NCBI GenBank assembly: GCA_902760805.1
Contig: CACWHY010000014.1
Span: 1 to 60,705 of the forward strand
Reading direction: 5' to 3'
From: Ruminococcus flavefaciens
Lineage (GTDB): Bacteria > Bacillota > Clostridia > Oscillospirales > Ruminococcaceae
DNA: 60,705 bases
The translations under genes and the position numbers were made by a program. Positions 24,393 to 32,652 of the stretch are shown one piece after another (within the stretch, counting starts at the first letter, position 1; each line of letters begins with the position of its first letter). The notes below the pieces were generated by a model. It was not told the origin of the DNA, did no database searches, and saw nothing but the letters and a program-made list of their open reading frames with translations.

Positions 24393-25433
24393 ATGAAAAA
24401 AACAATCGCATTGCTTTTAGGACTTAGCTGCCTTACAGCCTCATTCACAAGCTGCGGAGACAGCACTTCTGACTCTTCATCTGAGTCATCATCTTCTGTA
24501 TCTGAGTCCTCTGTGGAGGAGTCATCTGAGGAGTCCTCTGAGGCTTCTTCCGAGGAGTCTGAGCCTGAGGAGGCAGAAGAGGACGAGGAGAACTACGATA
24601 CAGGCGACGCTTCTCTCGACAATATCCGAAATGAGGACAATATCGGCGACAACGAGCTTCTCGTGCTCAGCTTCGGAACCAGCTTCAACGACAGCCGCCG
24701 CCTGACTATCGGCGCTATCGAGAGCGCTCTCGACGAGGCTTTCCCGGAATACTCTGTGCGCCGTGGTTTTACAGCAAACATCATCATCGACCACGTTGAG
24801 CGCCGTGACGGTATCCACATCGATGACATCAACGAGGCTCTCAAAAGAGCTGTTGACAACGGCGTAAAAAACCTTGTTATCCAGCCCACACACCTGATGA
24901 ACGGTATCGAGTATAACGAGATCGTTGACACTGTTGCAGGCTATTCCGACGCCTTTGAAAAGGTAGTTTTCGGCGAGCCTCTCCTCACAAGCGATGATGA
25001 TTTCAAGCGTGTGGAGAACGCTATCGTTGACTGGACCAAGGAGTACGACGACGGAAAGACAGCTATCTGCTTCATGGGTCACGGCACTGAGGCCGAGTCC
25101 AACGGCGTTTACGCAAAAATGCAGGAGCTGCTCACTGCTGACGGACATGAGAACTATTTCGTGGGAACAGTTGAGGCTGAGCCTTCGCTGGAGGACGTTA
25201 TGGCTAAGGTCAAGGCCGGCGACTACGAGAAGGTCATCCTTGAGCCGCTCATGGTAGTTGCAGGTGACCACGCAAACAACGATATGGCCGGCGACGAAGA
25301 GGATTCCTGGAAGTCTGCGTTCGAGGCTGAGGGCTACGAGGTAGAGTGCCTCCTCAGAGGTCTTGGCGAAAACGAGGAGATCAGAGAGCTCTACGTTGAG
25401 CACGCTCAGAAGGCCATTGACTCTATCGGTTAA
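24393..25433 (+). CDS. cbiK: Exported lipoprotein CbiK-type sirohydrochlorin cobaltochelatase
   Basis: 346 aa. A lipoprotein signal (MKKTIALLLGLSCLTASF, lipobox ending TSC) is followed by a strongly acidic Ser/Glu linker (about 27-75) and a complete CbiK-type chelatase domain (about 85-346). The two metal-handling His residues of the family fit VIQPTHLMNGIEYNEI and CFMGHGTEAESNGVY; ELLVLSFGTSFNDSR begins the domain and LEPLMVVAGDHANNDMAGD follows late. CbiK normally inserts cobalt into sirohydrochlorin in the cytoplasm; here it would face outside. The ATG at 24393 follows AAAGGAAG. It is the first gene behind the B12 riboswitch, and a terminator-like hairpin separates it from the transporter genes. 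It may act on extracellular tetrapyrroles or bind metal; this is inference. Confidence 0.88.
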   Translation: MKKTIALLLGLSCLTASFTSCGDSTSDSSSESSSSVSESSVEESSEESSEASSEESEPEEAEEDEENYDTGDASLDNIRNEDNIGDNELLVLSFGTSFNDSRRLTIGAIESALDEAFPEYSVRRGFTANIIIDHVERRDGIHIDDINEALKRAVDNGVKNLVIQPTHLMNGIEYNEIVDTVAGYSDAFEKVVFGEPLLTSDDDFKRVENAIVDWTKEYDDGKTAICFMGHGTEAESNGVYAKMQELLTADGHENYFVGTVEAEPSLEDVMAKVKAGDYEKVILEPLMVVAGDHANNDMAGDEEDSWKSAFEAEGYEVECLLRGLGENEEIRELYVEHAQKAIDSIG

Positions 25434-25444
25434 GAAAAAACTAT

Positions 25445-25470
25445 CGGGCAGTTTCGGCTGCCCGGTTTTT
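25445..25470 (+). terminator. Intercistronic terminator after cbiK
   Basis: A perfect 7-bp stem (CGGGCAG / CTGCCCG, loop TTTCGG) plus TTTTT lies 12 nt after the cbiK stop. Partial readthrough would give more CbiK transcript than transporter transcript. Confidence 0.7.
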
Positions 25471-25486
25471 ACATAGGAGAGATCAC

Positions 25487-26422
25487 ATGAAAAAACTTAT
25501 CATCACATTATCACTGCTAGCAGCCCTTTCACTTGCTTCCTGCGGCGGGCAGGAGGCTTCATCAGAGAAGGAGAGCTCCCAGTCCTCAGCCTCTGAGGAG
25601 GTATCAGAGGATCCCAAAGAGAGCGCAGAGGATCCTTCCTCCGAGGGATCTGCGGAGCACGCTACCGCTCCCCAGAATGAGGTGGGCTTTGAGGGCATGG
25701 AGGCTGTCACAGCAGACGCTCTCAACATGGGGAATTACTACATTACCGTAGACTCAAGCTCCTCAATGTTCAAGATCGCCGACTGCGTGCTCCACGCTGA
25801 CGGAGAGAGCCTTACCGCCGACATCATCATCGACAGCAAGTCCTACGACGCACTGTTCATGGGAACTGAGGACGAGGCCGCTGCTGCTGACCAGTCTCAG
25901 CTCATCACCTACACCGAAAATGAGAGCGGACAGTCAGTATTCACCGTGCCTGTTGAGGCTCTTGACAAGGAGATCCAGTGTGCAGCCCTCAGCGCTAAGA
26001 AGCAGGAGTGGTATGACAGAACTCTGGTCTTCCGGGCTGACTCACTGCCTGACACTGCCTTCAAGGAAGCAAGATACGCAACTGCTGAGTCTCTCGGCCT
26101 TGAGGATGGGGAGTACACCGCCCAGGTGGAGCTGGAGGGCGGCTCAGGCAAGGCCTCTGTCGAGTCTCCTGCAAAGATCACCGTCGAAGGCGGAAGAGCA
26201 GTTGCCCAGATCATCTGGAGCAGTGACAAGTACGACCTGATGGTGGCAGGCTATCTGGAGTATTCCCCTGAAATCAAGGATGGCCATTCCGTTTTTGAGA
26301 TACCTGTTACCGGCTTCGACTACAGAATGCCTGTACAGGCCGAAACTACGGCAATGAGCGAGCCTCACATGATCGACTACACGCTCTATTTCGACTCCTC
26401 CACGATCGAAAAATGCGACTAA
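25487..26422 (+). CDS. Surface lipoprotein with two NEAT-like beta domains
   Basis: 311 aa. A lipoprotein signal (lipobox LASC at about 16-19) and a Ser/Glu-rich linker (about 22-60) precede two related domains, about 65-185 and 200-305. Both follow the same pattern: a YD pair, M-x-G, (Q/H)SVF(T/E)(V/I)PV, and a late YDRTLVF or DYTLYFD strand. The layout recalls NEAT haem-binding domains of Gram-positive surfaces, but the match is structural impression only. It sits between exported CbiK and a BtuF-like binding protein, so a tetrapyrrole or corrinoid capture role is plausible. AGGAG precedes the ATG by 7 nt. It overlaps the next gene by 10 nt. Confidence 0.65.
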   Translation: MKKLIITLSLLAALSLASCGGQEASSEKESSQSSASEEVSEDPKESAEDPSSEGSAEHATAPQNEVGFEGMEAVTADALNMGNYYITVDSSSSMFKIADCVLHADGESLTADIIIDSKSYDALFMGTEDEAAAADQSQLITYTENESGQSVFTVPVEALDKEIQCAALSAKKQEWYDRTLVFRADSLPDTAFKEARYATAESLGLEDGEYTAQVELEGGSGKASVESPAKITVEGGRAVAQIIWSSDKYDLMVAGYLEYSPEIKDGHSVFEIPVTGFDYRMPVQAETTAMSEPHMIDYTLYFDSSTIEKCD

Positions 26423-27537
26423 AGCTGCTGATCCCGGCTGGGCTGCTGATACTTTCCCTGACAGGCTGCGGAGAAAAGCCGGAGACCGCACTCCCGGAGA
26501 TCACCGGCAGCATGGAGCTGGAATATGCCGAGCAGTTCAGCGTGGACTACTGTGCAGACGGCTGCTCGCTGGTTACTATCGGCGAGGACAGATTTATCGT
26601 AGTGCCTGAGGGGAATGATGTTCCCCAAAACACCGAGGGAGCGACGGTGATCCGGCAGCCTCTTTCCAATATTTACGTTGCCGCAAGCTCTGCCATGGAT
26701 CTTTTCGATGCAGCCGGGGGACTTGGGGCAGTCACCATGACCTCCACCTCTGCCGATAGCTGGAGCCTGCCCAATATCCGCAGCGCAGTCAGCTCCGGAG
26801 AGATCGAGTTCATCGGCAAGTACAGCTCACCTGACTACGAAACTCTCGTTTCCCAAAACTGCGGACTTGCGGTAGAGTCCACCATGATCTACCACTCTCC
26901 GAAGGTGAAGGAGCAGATCCAGGAGCTGGGGATCCCTGTTATAGTGGAGCGCTCCAGCTACGAAACTCACCCCCTTGGCCGAATGGAGTGGATCAAGCTC
27001 TACGGGCTGCTGCTTGGGGATCTGGATCCAGCCAAGGAGCGATTTGACGAAAAGATCAAGGCCTTTGAGGAGCTGCCAGATATCGATATTCCCGAAAATG
27101 AGCGCAAAACAGCAGCTTTTTTCTATATCACCTCCAACGGATATGCAAGCATACGCAAGCCGGGAGACCATGTCTCCAAGATGATCGAGCTTGCCGGAGG
27201 ACGCTACATCTTTACCGCAGATGATCTTAATGTTGACGACAATGCGCTCTCGACAATGAATATCCAGATCGAGACCTTCTGCGATACTGCACGGGATGCC
27301 GATATACTCATCTACAACAGCACTATCGACGGCGAGCTTGAAACTATAGATCAGCTCGTTGAAAAATGCGGTGTTCTCGCTGATTTTAAGGCTGTAAAGA
27401 ACGGAGATGTGTGGTGTGCCGGACAGAATATGTTCCAGCAGACCACGGGTGCGGCTGATATGATATGCGACCTGAATGCCGTTTTCAGCGGAACTGCTGA
27501 TGAAGAAAAACTCACATTCCTCCACAGGCTCAAATGA
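26413..27537 (+). CDS. btuF: Corrinoid/iron-type ABC transporter substrate-binding lipoprotein
   Basis: 374 aa. Lipobox LTGC at about 16-19, then a FepB/BtuF-type periplasmic-binding fold with NIYVAASSAMDLFDAAGGL, FIGKYSSPDYETLVSQNC, IPVIVERSSYETHPLGRMEW and a C-terminal lobe with FQQTTGAADMICDL. This class delivers cobalamin, haem or siderophores to FecCD permeases. The B12 riboswitch upstream and B12 operon next door point to corrinoids; sequence alone does not fix the ligand. Confidence 0.85.
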   Translation: MRLKLLIPAGLLILSLTGCGEKPETALPEITGSMELEYAEQFSVDYCADGCSLVTIGEDRFIVVPEGNDVPQNTEGATVIRQPLSNIYVAASSAMDLFDAAGGLGAVTMTSTSADSWSLPNIRSAVSSGEIEFIGKYSSPDYETLVSQNCGLAVESTMIYHSPKVKEQIQELGIPVIVERSSYETHPLGRMEWIKLYGLLLGDLDPAKERFDEKIKAFEELPDIDIPENERKTAAFFYITSNGYASIRKPGDHVSKMIELAGGRYIFTADDLNVDDNALSTMNIQIETFCDTARDADILIYNSTIDGELETIDQLVEKCGVLADFKAVKNGDVWCAGQNMFQQTTGAADMICDLNAVFSGTADEEKLTFLHRLK

Positions 27538-27546
27538 GGTGGCATT

Positions 27547-28569
27547 ATGCAAAAAAATAGAGCGATCCGCTGGACAGTCTGCTTTGCGGCTCTGATCATA
27601 CTTTCAGCGGTCTTTTTCCTGCTTGAGATAGCCGGCGGAACAACGGACATCTCCTTTTCCGATGTCCTGCGTGCTTTGACAGATGGCTCTGATACTGCGG
27701 CGCATACCATAGTTGCGGAAATACGCCTTCCTCGAGCGATAGCTGCGGCCTTGCTTGGGGGAGCCCTTTCTGTATCAGGCTTTCTCCTGCAAACCTTTTT
27801 TGCCAATCCGATCGCCGGTCCCTATGTGCTGGGGATCTCCTCCGGAGCAAAGCTCACCGTGGCGCTGGCGATGATGATCACCATGCAGCATAATATCCTG
27901 CTGAGCTCTGCGGAGATGATAGGATCAGCCTTTTTTGGCTCGCTTTTGTCAATGGCAGCGATCCTGCTTCTCTCAGGAAAGGTGAAGAATATGTCTCAGC
28001 TCATTATCGCAGGAGTGATGATAGGCTACATATGCTCATCAGTTACCGAGCTTGCGGTGACCTTCGCAGACGATGCCAACATCGTAAATCTCCACAACTG
28101 GTCCATGGGCAGCTTTTCCGGCATAAGCATGGACAATATCCCTGTGATCACAGTGACTGTTTTGCTGGCAGCTTCCGCCTCGTTTTTTCTCTCAAAACCC
28201 ATGGGAGCCTTTCAGCTGGGGGAGAGCTATGCGCAAAATCTTGGCGTTGACATAAGGCGGCTGAAGCTGGCCATGATCCTCATTTCAAGTGTGCTTTCAG
28301 CCTGTGTTACGGCCTTTGCCGGACCTGTCTCCTTTGTGGGAGTTGCAGTGCCCCACCTGATAAAGAACTTATTCGGCACAGCAAGACCTCTCATCGTGAT
28401 ACCGGCTTCATTCATCGGCGGTGCGGTATTCTGCCTTGCCTGTGACCTTGTAGCGAGGACGCTTTTTGCTCCGGTGGAGCTGAGCATCAGCACGATCACA
28501 GCTGTTTTCGGAGCGCCGGTAGTAGTGGCTGCCATGCTCAGCCGCCGCACACAGAAAAGAGGTGCCTGA
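27547..28569 (+). CDS. btuC: FecCD/BtuC-family ABC transporter permease
   Basis: 340 aa, about ten hydrophobic helices. EIRLPRAIAAALLGGALSVSG, ANPIAGPYVLGISSGAKL and FAGPVSFVGVAVPHLIKNL are BtuC/FecCD family signatures. It forms the inner-membrane channel for the BtuF-like protein upstream. It starts 9 nt after btuF and touches the ATPase gene by one base. Confidence 0.92.
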   Translation: MQKNRAIRWTVCFAALIILSAVFFLLEIAGGTTDISFSDVLRALTDGSDTAAHTIVAEIRLPRAIAAALLGGALSVSGFLLQTFFANPIAGPYVLGISSGAKLTVALAMMITMQHNILLSSAEMIGSAFFGSLLSMAAILLLSGKVKNMSQLIIAGVMIGYICSSVTELAVTFADDANIVNLHNWSMGSFSGISMDNIPVITVTVLLAASASFFLSKPMGAFQLGESYAQNLGVDIRRLKLAMILISSVLSACVTAFAGPVSFVGVAVPHLIKNLFGTARPLIVIPASFIGGAVFCLACDLVARTLFAPVELSISTITAVFGAPVVVAAMLSRRTQKRGA

Positions 28570-29684
28570 TGGGAAACACAGTTCTAAAAGCTGAGAGCTT
28601 GGCAGTAGGCTACGGGAAAAAGATCGTGGTGGACGGCCTTGAGATAGAGGTGCGTCCGGGGGAGGTACTGACCATAATTGGACCAAACGGTGCCGGAAAG
28701 ACCACGATCCTGAAAAGCATCTCAGCCCAGCTCCCTGCGATCTCCGGCAGTATCACTGTGGGCAGCAGCGATCTGGCAGACATGAGCCTTAGGGACATCT
28801 CCAAGACCATGGCGGTGTGCTTTACGGGCAGGACTGACCTGGAAAGAATGACCTGCGAGGACGTAGTTTCCTCCGGACGCTATCCATATACCGGAAGGCT
28901 GGGGCTGCTTTCGGAGGAAGACAAAAGGATCGTCCGCCAGGCCATGGAGCTGACAGGGATCTCTGCTCTTTGCGATACTGACGTAAACTGCATCAGTGAC
29001 GGCCAGCGCCAGACGGTCATGCTTGCGAGAGCTGTTGCCCAGCAGCCGAGGGTGCTCATCCTGGACGAGCCCAGTTCCTTCCTGGACATAAACAACAAGC
29101 TCCGCCTTCTGAGCCTTTTGAGGGAGCTGGCCAAGTCCCGTAGTATCGCAGTTGTGCAGACCCTCCACGAGCTGGATCTTGCCCAGCGCTTTTCCGATAA
29201 GATCCTCTGCGTAAAGGACAACAAGGCGCAAAGGATAGGTGCTCCCGAGGAGATCTTCTGCGGAGACTATATCAGCCGGCTCTACGGCATCTCATACGGA
29301 ACTTTTCTGCCGGGATTTGGCGTAGCAGAGGCTCAGAAGCCGGAGGGCCAGCCGCAGGTCTTCGTGATCGGCGGAGGGGGCAGCGGTATCTCCACATACC
29401 GCAGGCTCCAGCGGCAGGGGATCCCCTTTGCAGCAGGAGTTCTCCACGAAAATGACGTTGAATACCCGGTCGCAAAGAGCCTTGCAGCAGTGCTGATAAC
29501 AGAAAAAGCCTTTGAGCCCATAAGCGAGGAAAGCATGGCTCGTGCAAGGGAGATAATGAAAAAATGCAGCGAGGTCATATGCTGCATCGAAGTATTTGGA
29601 TCTATGAATAAGGGAAACCGTAAGTTGCTCGAAGAATATAACATCAGTCATCTCGAGCAGAAAAAAGAGCCTGAGATATTGTGA
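28569..29684 (+). CDS. btuD: ABC transporter ATPase with extra C-terminal domain
   Basis: 371 aa. Residues 1-245 form a standard FecE/BtuD ATPase: Walker A IIGPNGAGKTTILKS, signature ISDGQRQTVMLARAVAQQ, Walker B RVLILDEPSSFLD, switch His in VQTLHELDL. Residues about 255-371 form an added domain starting QVFVIGGGGSGISTYRRL, with a glycine-rich nucleotide-binding-like loop, followed by alpha/beta sequence with a Cys pair (EVICCIEVFG). The usual family length is about 255-265 aa. The added part could be a ligand-sensing or regulatory domain; its function is unknown. The gene is followed directly by a strong terminator. Confidence 0.9.
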   Translation: MGNTVLKAESLAVGYGKKIVVDGLEIEVRPGEVLTIIGPNGAGKTTILKSISAQLPAISGSITVGSSDLADMSLRDISKTMAVCFTGRTDLERMTCEDVVSSGRYPYTGRLGLLSEEDKRIVRQAMELTGISALCDTDVNCISDGQRQTVMLARAVAQQPRVLILDEPSSFLDINNKLRLLSLLRELAKSRSIAVVQTLHELDLAQRFSDKILCVKDNKAQRIGAPEEIFCGDYISRLYGISYGTFLPGFGVAEAQKPEGQPQVFVIGGGGSGISTYRRLQRQGIPFAAGVLHENDVEYPVAKSLAAVLITEKAFEPISEESMARAREIMKKCSEVICCIEVFGSMNKGNRKLLEEYNISHLEQKKEPEIL

Positions 29685-29690
29685 AATAAA

Positions 29691-29724
29691 AAAGCCGCAG
29701 GTCTCCCTGCGGCTTTCGCTGTTT
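29691..29724 (+). terminator. Terminator of the corrinoid uptake operon
   Basis: A perfect 11-bp stem (AAAGCCGCAGG / CCTGCGGCTTT, loop TCTC) is followed by CGCTGTTTT. Confidence 0.85.
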
Positions 29725-29826
29725 TGATCGTCTATCTTCTGCGAATATCCCCTTGTCATTTTATCGTATCTATGCTTCCCCAAAAGGGAGGCTGCGTGAG
29801 GCTATGGAGATAATTGCTCAGAGCTG

Positions 29827-30840
29827 TCAGATCAGCCCTGCGTCCTTCATCTGTATCCAGAGGGCATCTCCGCCGGAGATCCCGGCCTTTCCGTCACAGT
29901 CGGCGTTGAATTTGCCCTGTGCGGTAAGGGGGTATTTCTTGGGAAGAGCGATATTCTGGAGGACAGCCACGGCATCGTTGAGGGTGAGGTCGTTATCGTC
30001 ATTTGCATCGCCGTTAACATAATCGAAGCCTTCAATCTGTGCCTCATAGGACTCCAGAGCTTCCGGAGAGATCAGATCCGCATATCTATCCTCAGCGAAG
30101 ATCGTGCTCCTCATTTCATCGTAGAGCTGCCATTTCTCGGCAACAGAAAGCTCCTCCTCTGTGACTATGCGGAAACGGTCCTCCAGCTCGATCTGATACT
30201 GGTCGATGCCGTTTTCAGCGTATGTCCAAGCGTAGCCTTTTTCAACGTGGTAAGGGATGCCTTTTTCCGTGAAAAATCCCTCAACTATATCTCTTTTGTC
30301 GTTGTAGAAGCTAAGTGTTTTCATATCGATACCATGAGGATACCAGTGCGATAGAGAGCATCTGTTGATCCTGATGCTTGCATAGGTAACAAGCTCCTTC
30401 TCCTTCAACGCAGAAGTAATGGCCTTTGCGTCAGAGATCGACAGACCCTTTGCCGGGAACTGAATGTAGCAGTTCTCGCAGTCAGAGACCCCCGTTATGT
30501 CAGCTACACGCTCGCAAGAGATCCCCAGCTCCTCAAGAACAGCGGAAATATCTTCGTTTGAGGCGCTGTCGCTGCGCATGAGCCAGATAATATCAGGAGT
30601 ATACTCCTTTACGAGAATGTCCTTTTCTCCCATGAAGACATCATAGTGCTGAGACCACTGGTCGTTATAGCCGAAAAGCGGCTCCAGGAAGCTGAGATCC
30701 TCACGCTCCACCGGGGTATAGCCCTCGGTGATAGACGGGTCATCGGAGTCTGCTTCGATGCAGACAGCCTGTGCCGGTACAGCTGCTGCTGAGACAGCCA
30801 TAACTGCGGCTGATATAAGTGATGTAAATAGTTTTTTCAT
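29827..30840 (-). CDS. Secreted dockerin protein of ECF trio 2
   Basis: 337 aa. Signal peptide (MKKLFTSLISAAVMAVSAAAVPAQA), about 245 residues of unrecognised sequence, and a C-terminal dockerin (about 275-337) that differs from the copy at 1747-2742 by only a few residues. The middle part differs strongly from that copy, although both appear to contain two alpha/beta modules; here ISCERVADITGVSDCENCYI and LEDRFRIVTEEELSV are visible. 13 nt separate it from the anti-sigma gene, exactly as in copy 1, with the same GGAGGTATCACTATG start context. No catalytic motif was found. It is probably the exported partner or output of the sigma system. Confidence 0.8.
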   Translation of the reverse strand: MKKLFTSLISAAVMAVSAAAVPAQAVCIEADSDDPSITEGYTPVEREDLSFLEPLFGYNDQWSQHYDVFMGEKDILVKEYTPDIIWLMRSDSASNEDISAVLEELGISCERVADITGVSDCENCYIQFPAKGLSISDAKAITSALKEKELVTYASIRINRCSLSHWYPHGIDMKTLSFYNDKRDIVEGFFTEKGIPYHVEKGYAWTYAENGIDQYQIELEDRFRIVTEEELSVAEKWQLYDEMRSTIFAEDRYADLISPEALESYEAQIEGFDYVNGDANDDNDLTLNDAVAVLQNIALPKKYPLTAQGKFNADCDGKAGISGGDALWIQMKDAGLI

Positions 30841-30853
30841 AGTGATACCTCCT

Positions 30854-31726
30854 TTAGTTTATGGGACGAGCAATGAAATTTGCCTGTCCGGCGGCAGTTT
30901 CAACGGTGCAGATGATCTTGTCCTGGGTCGTTGAGATCATTGCACTAATTGTTATGGTATGGCCCTGAGAATTGGTGGTGTAAAGATCGGCATATCCCAC
31001 AGCCTTCATGGACTGTATATCCTCATAGGACGCAGCCTCGTCTGACACCTCATAGCTAACATCGTCAAGGTAGAATATGTAGGTCTTTTCCGGGTTGTAG
31101 AAGAAATACCCTACCTGCGCAATGGTAGTTGCAGACACCGGCATAGTTTCCGGAACTTGGGCGGTAGTCTGCGGCAGTGTAGGCGGCACTGGAGACTCAA
31201 CCGATCCCGTGGGCTCCTCAGGCAAAGTGGTTTTCGGCGGAGCGGTCTGTGAAGCTGCCGCTGCCGTGCTTGAAGCCCTCTCAGTGGCGGCAGCAGTCTG
31301 CACAGTGCTCACCGCAGCAGTCCGAGCGGCGGTCTCCGTCCTCATGGGAGCAGTCCCTACAGCCGCCGTCCTCTCTGTGGTGGGAGCAGTTCCGGTGACC
31401 GGCTGAGCGGAGGTCTGTGGAGCAGTACCACTGACAGCCTGAGCCGTGGCAGTAGGTGAGGGAACTGCCGTGGTCTGTGAGATCTCCGCTGCCGGAGGAG
31501 CGTCCGTGGGAGCAGTGGTCTCCACGATCATCAGCTCCGTGCGTGGAGGCTTTGCGGCCTCACGGAGATCCCTGCCGGACATGAGCCACACACCGGCGAT
31601 CGCCGCAGCACAGGCTCCTGAGGAGACAGCGCTGCGCCTTATGATAGTATTCCTGCGCTTTTTTTCGGCTATTCTTTTTTCGCCAAGCCGCATTATCTCC
31701 GCAGCTCTTCTTTCAAATCTGTCCAC
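30854..31726 (-). CDS. Transmembrane anti-sigma-like protein of trio 2
   Basis: 290 aa from a GTG at 31726, preceded by GAGGAGGGG. Cytoplasmic N-terminus MDRFERRAAEIMRLGEKRI, one transmembrane helix (about 28-47), an extracellular Thr/Ala/Pro-rich linker of about 140 residues, and a C-terminal domain (about 205-290) with FYNPEKTYIFYLDDVSYEV and ending ARPIN. It resembles trio 1 at both ends while the linker is freely diverged. The gene overlaps the sigma stop by 14 nt. The predicted job is to hold the ECF factor inactive until the outer domain receives a signal. Confidence 0.65.
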   Translation of the reverse strand: MDRFERRAAEIMRLGEKRIAEKKRRNTIIRRSAVSSGACAAAIAGVWLMSGRDLREAAKPPRTELMIVETTAPTDAPPAAEISQTTAVPSPTATAQAVSGTAPQTSAQPVTGTAPTTERTAAVGTAPMRTETAARTAAVSTVQTAAATERASSTAAAASQTAPPKTTLPEEPTGSVESPVPPTLPQTTAQVPETMPVSATTIAQVGYFFYNPEKTYIFYLDDVSYEVSDEAASYEDIQSMKAVGYADLYTTNSQGHTITISAMISTTQDKIICTVETAAGQANFIARPIN

Positions 31727-32264
31727 TTATACCCCTCCTCGCCATTTCCTCTCTCAAAGCGATCTTCGCCCTGTAGAGCAGCTGTGTCACCTGCCGGGAG
31801 GTCTTCCCCATGACCCTTGCTGCCTCCTGATTGGTGAGCCCCTCAAAATAAATGAGGAACAGCACCTGAGCATGATCTGCGTAAAGCGCTTTGATACACT
31901 GGTGGATCGCCTTGTTGCGTTCGTCTGATATGTACTCAGACTCGATGTCAGTTTCGTCCGAAAAATAGCTGATATCCTCCAGAGGAGCATACTGCCTGCG
32001 CCGAATTTTTTTCAGATAATTGAGAGCAGTGTTCCTGCCGATGGCATAAAGCCAGGTCTTGAATGAACAGCCCTCTCTGAATTTCGGCTTGTCCGCATAG
32101 AGCCGGATAAAAACATCGTCGGCGGCTTCTTCTGCAATGTGCATATCATTTATTATCGTATTGATGAAAAGAGTCAGTCCGTCGCTGAACTCTCTGACCA
32201 GCTGAACAAAAGCGTCATTGTCACCATTCAGGAAACGGCGGTAGCTACTTGCACCGTTATCCAT
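31713..32264 (-). CDS. ECF-type RNA polymerase sigma factor, trio 2
   Basis: 183 aa. Region 2 includes RFLNGDNDAFVQLVREF and FKTWLYAIGRNTALNYLKK; region 4 includes LIYFEGLTNQEAARVM and the helix-turn-helix ending YRAKIALREEMARR. The N-terminal ten residues and the region 2 core are nearly identical to the factor at 3525-4070, while region 4 diverges more, hinting at different -35 preferences. AAAGGAG precedes the ATG by 7 nt. First gene of a three-gene operon. Confidence 0.88.
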   Translation of the reverse strand: MDNGASSYRRFLNGDNDAFVQLVREFSDGLTLFINTIINDMHIAEEAADDVFIRLYADKPKFREGCSFKTWLYAIGRNTALNYLKKIRRRQYAPLEDISYFSDETDIESEYISDERNKAIHQCIKALYADHAQVLFLIYFEGLTNQEAARVMGKTSRQVTQLLYRAKIALREEMARRGISGQI

Positions 32265-32304
32265 AGTTAACTCCTTTGTGAAGATCTGAATTCTTTCTTC
32301 ACTT

Positions 32305-32310
32305 ATTATA
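32305..32310 (-). promoter_or_regulatory. -10 element upstream of ECF gene 2
   Basis: The sequence GTTGTATAATAAGT is identical to that before ECF gene 1, at nearly the same distance from the start. The hexamer 17 bp upstream (AGATGA) is not a sigma-A -35. Confidence 0.5.
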
Positions 32311-32441
32311 CAACTTTTGGCAGGCCATCATCTCACCTCCGGGATATATTTTTATCATTTAACCATGGAAAATGATCCTGAACTGCAAATTGACGGCATG
32401 ATCCCGGGCAGAGAATAACCTATAAAAAAAATAAGTAAAAT

Positions 32442-32504
32442 TTGTAAATTGTAACTAATTTGTAACACATTGTGACAACTGTGTAACACGGTTTGTGGTA
32501 TAAT
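32442..32504 (+). promoter_or_regulatory. Heptamer operator array and -10 of the fibre operon
   Basis: TTGTAAA (32442), TTGTAAC (32449), TTGTAAC (32460), TTGTGAC (32470) and GTGTAAC (32481) form direct repeats; the last four are spaced 11, 10 and 11 bp. TATAAT follows at 32499-32504 with no good -35. Heptamers repeated once per helical turn just upstream of the -10 are the known pattern of SARP-type activators, and the first gene of the operon encodes a SARP-like winged-helix regulator. Confidence 0.6.
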
Positions 32505-32652
32505 AATTATGGGAAAATGTATTCCCTAGGCGGTTTTCCTTTTCATGCGGCATGATCGGAGCTCTGTGCAGAAAGCTCCCTTTAATTACATCATCAGCTC
32601 CGAAGATCTTCTTCCGGAACTGTCAGAACGATCAGGTGAATGGAGGCAGACA

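Noticed and set aside
24522-25403. 293-aa minus-strand frame inside cbiK
   Set aside because: Antisense shadow produced by codon bias of a clear CbiK-type gene.
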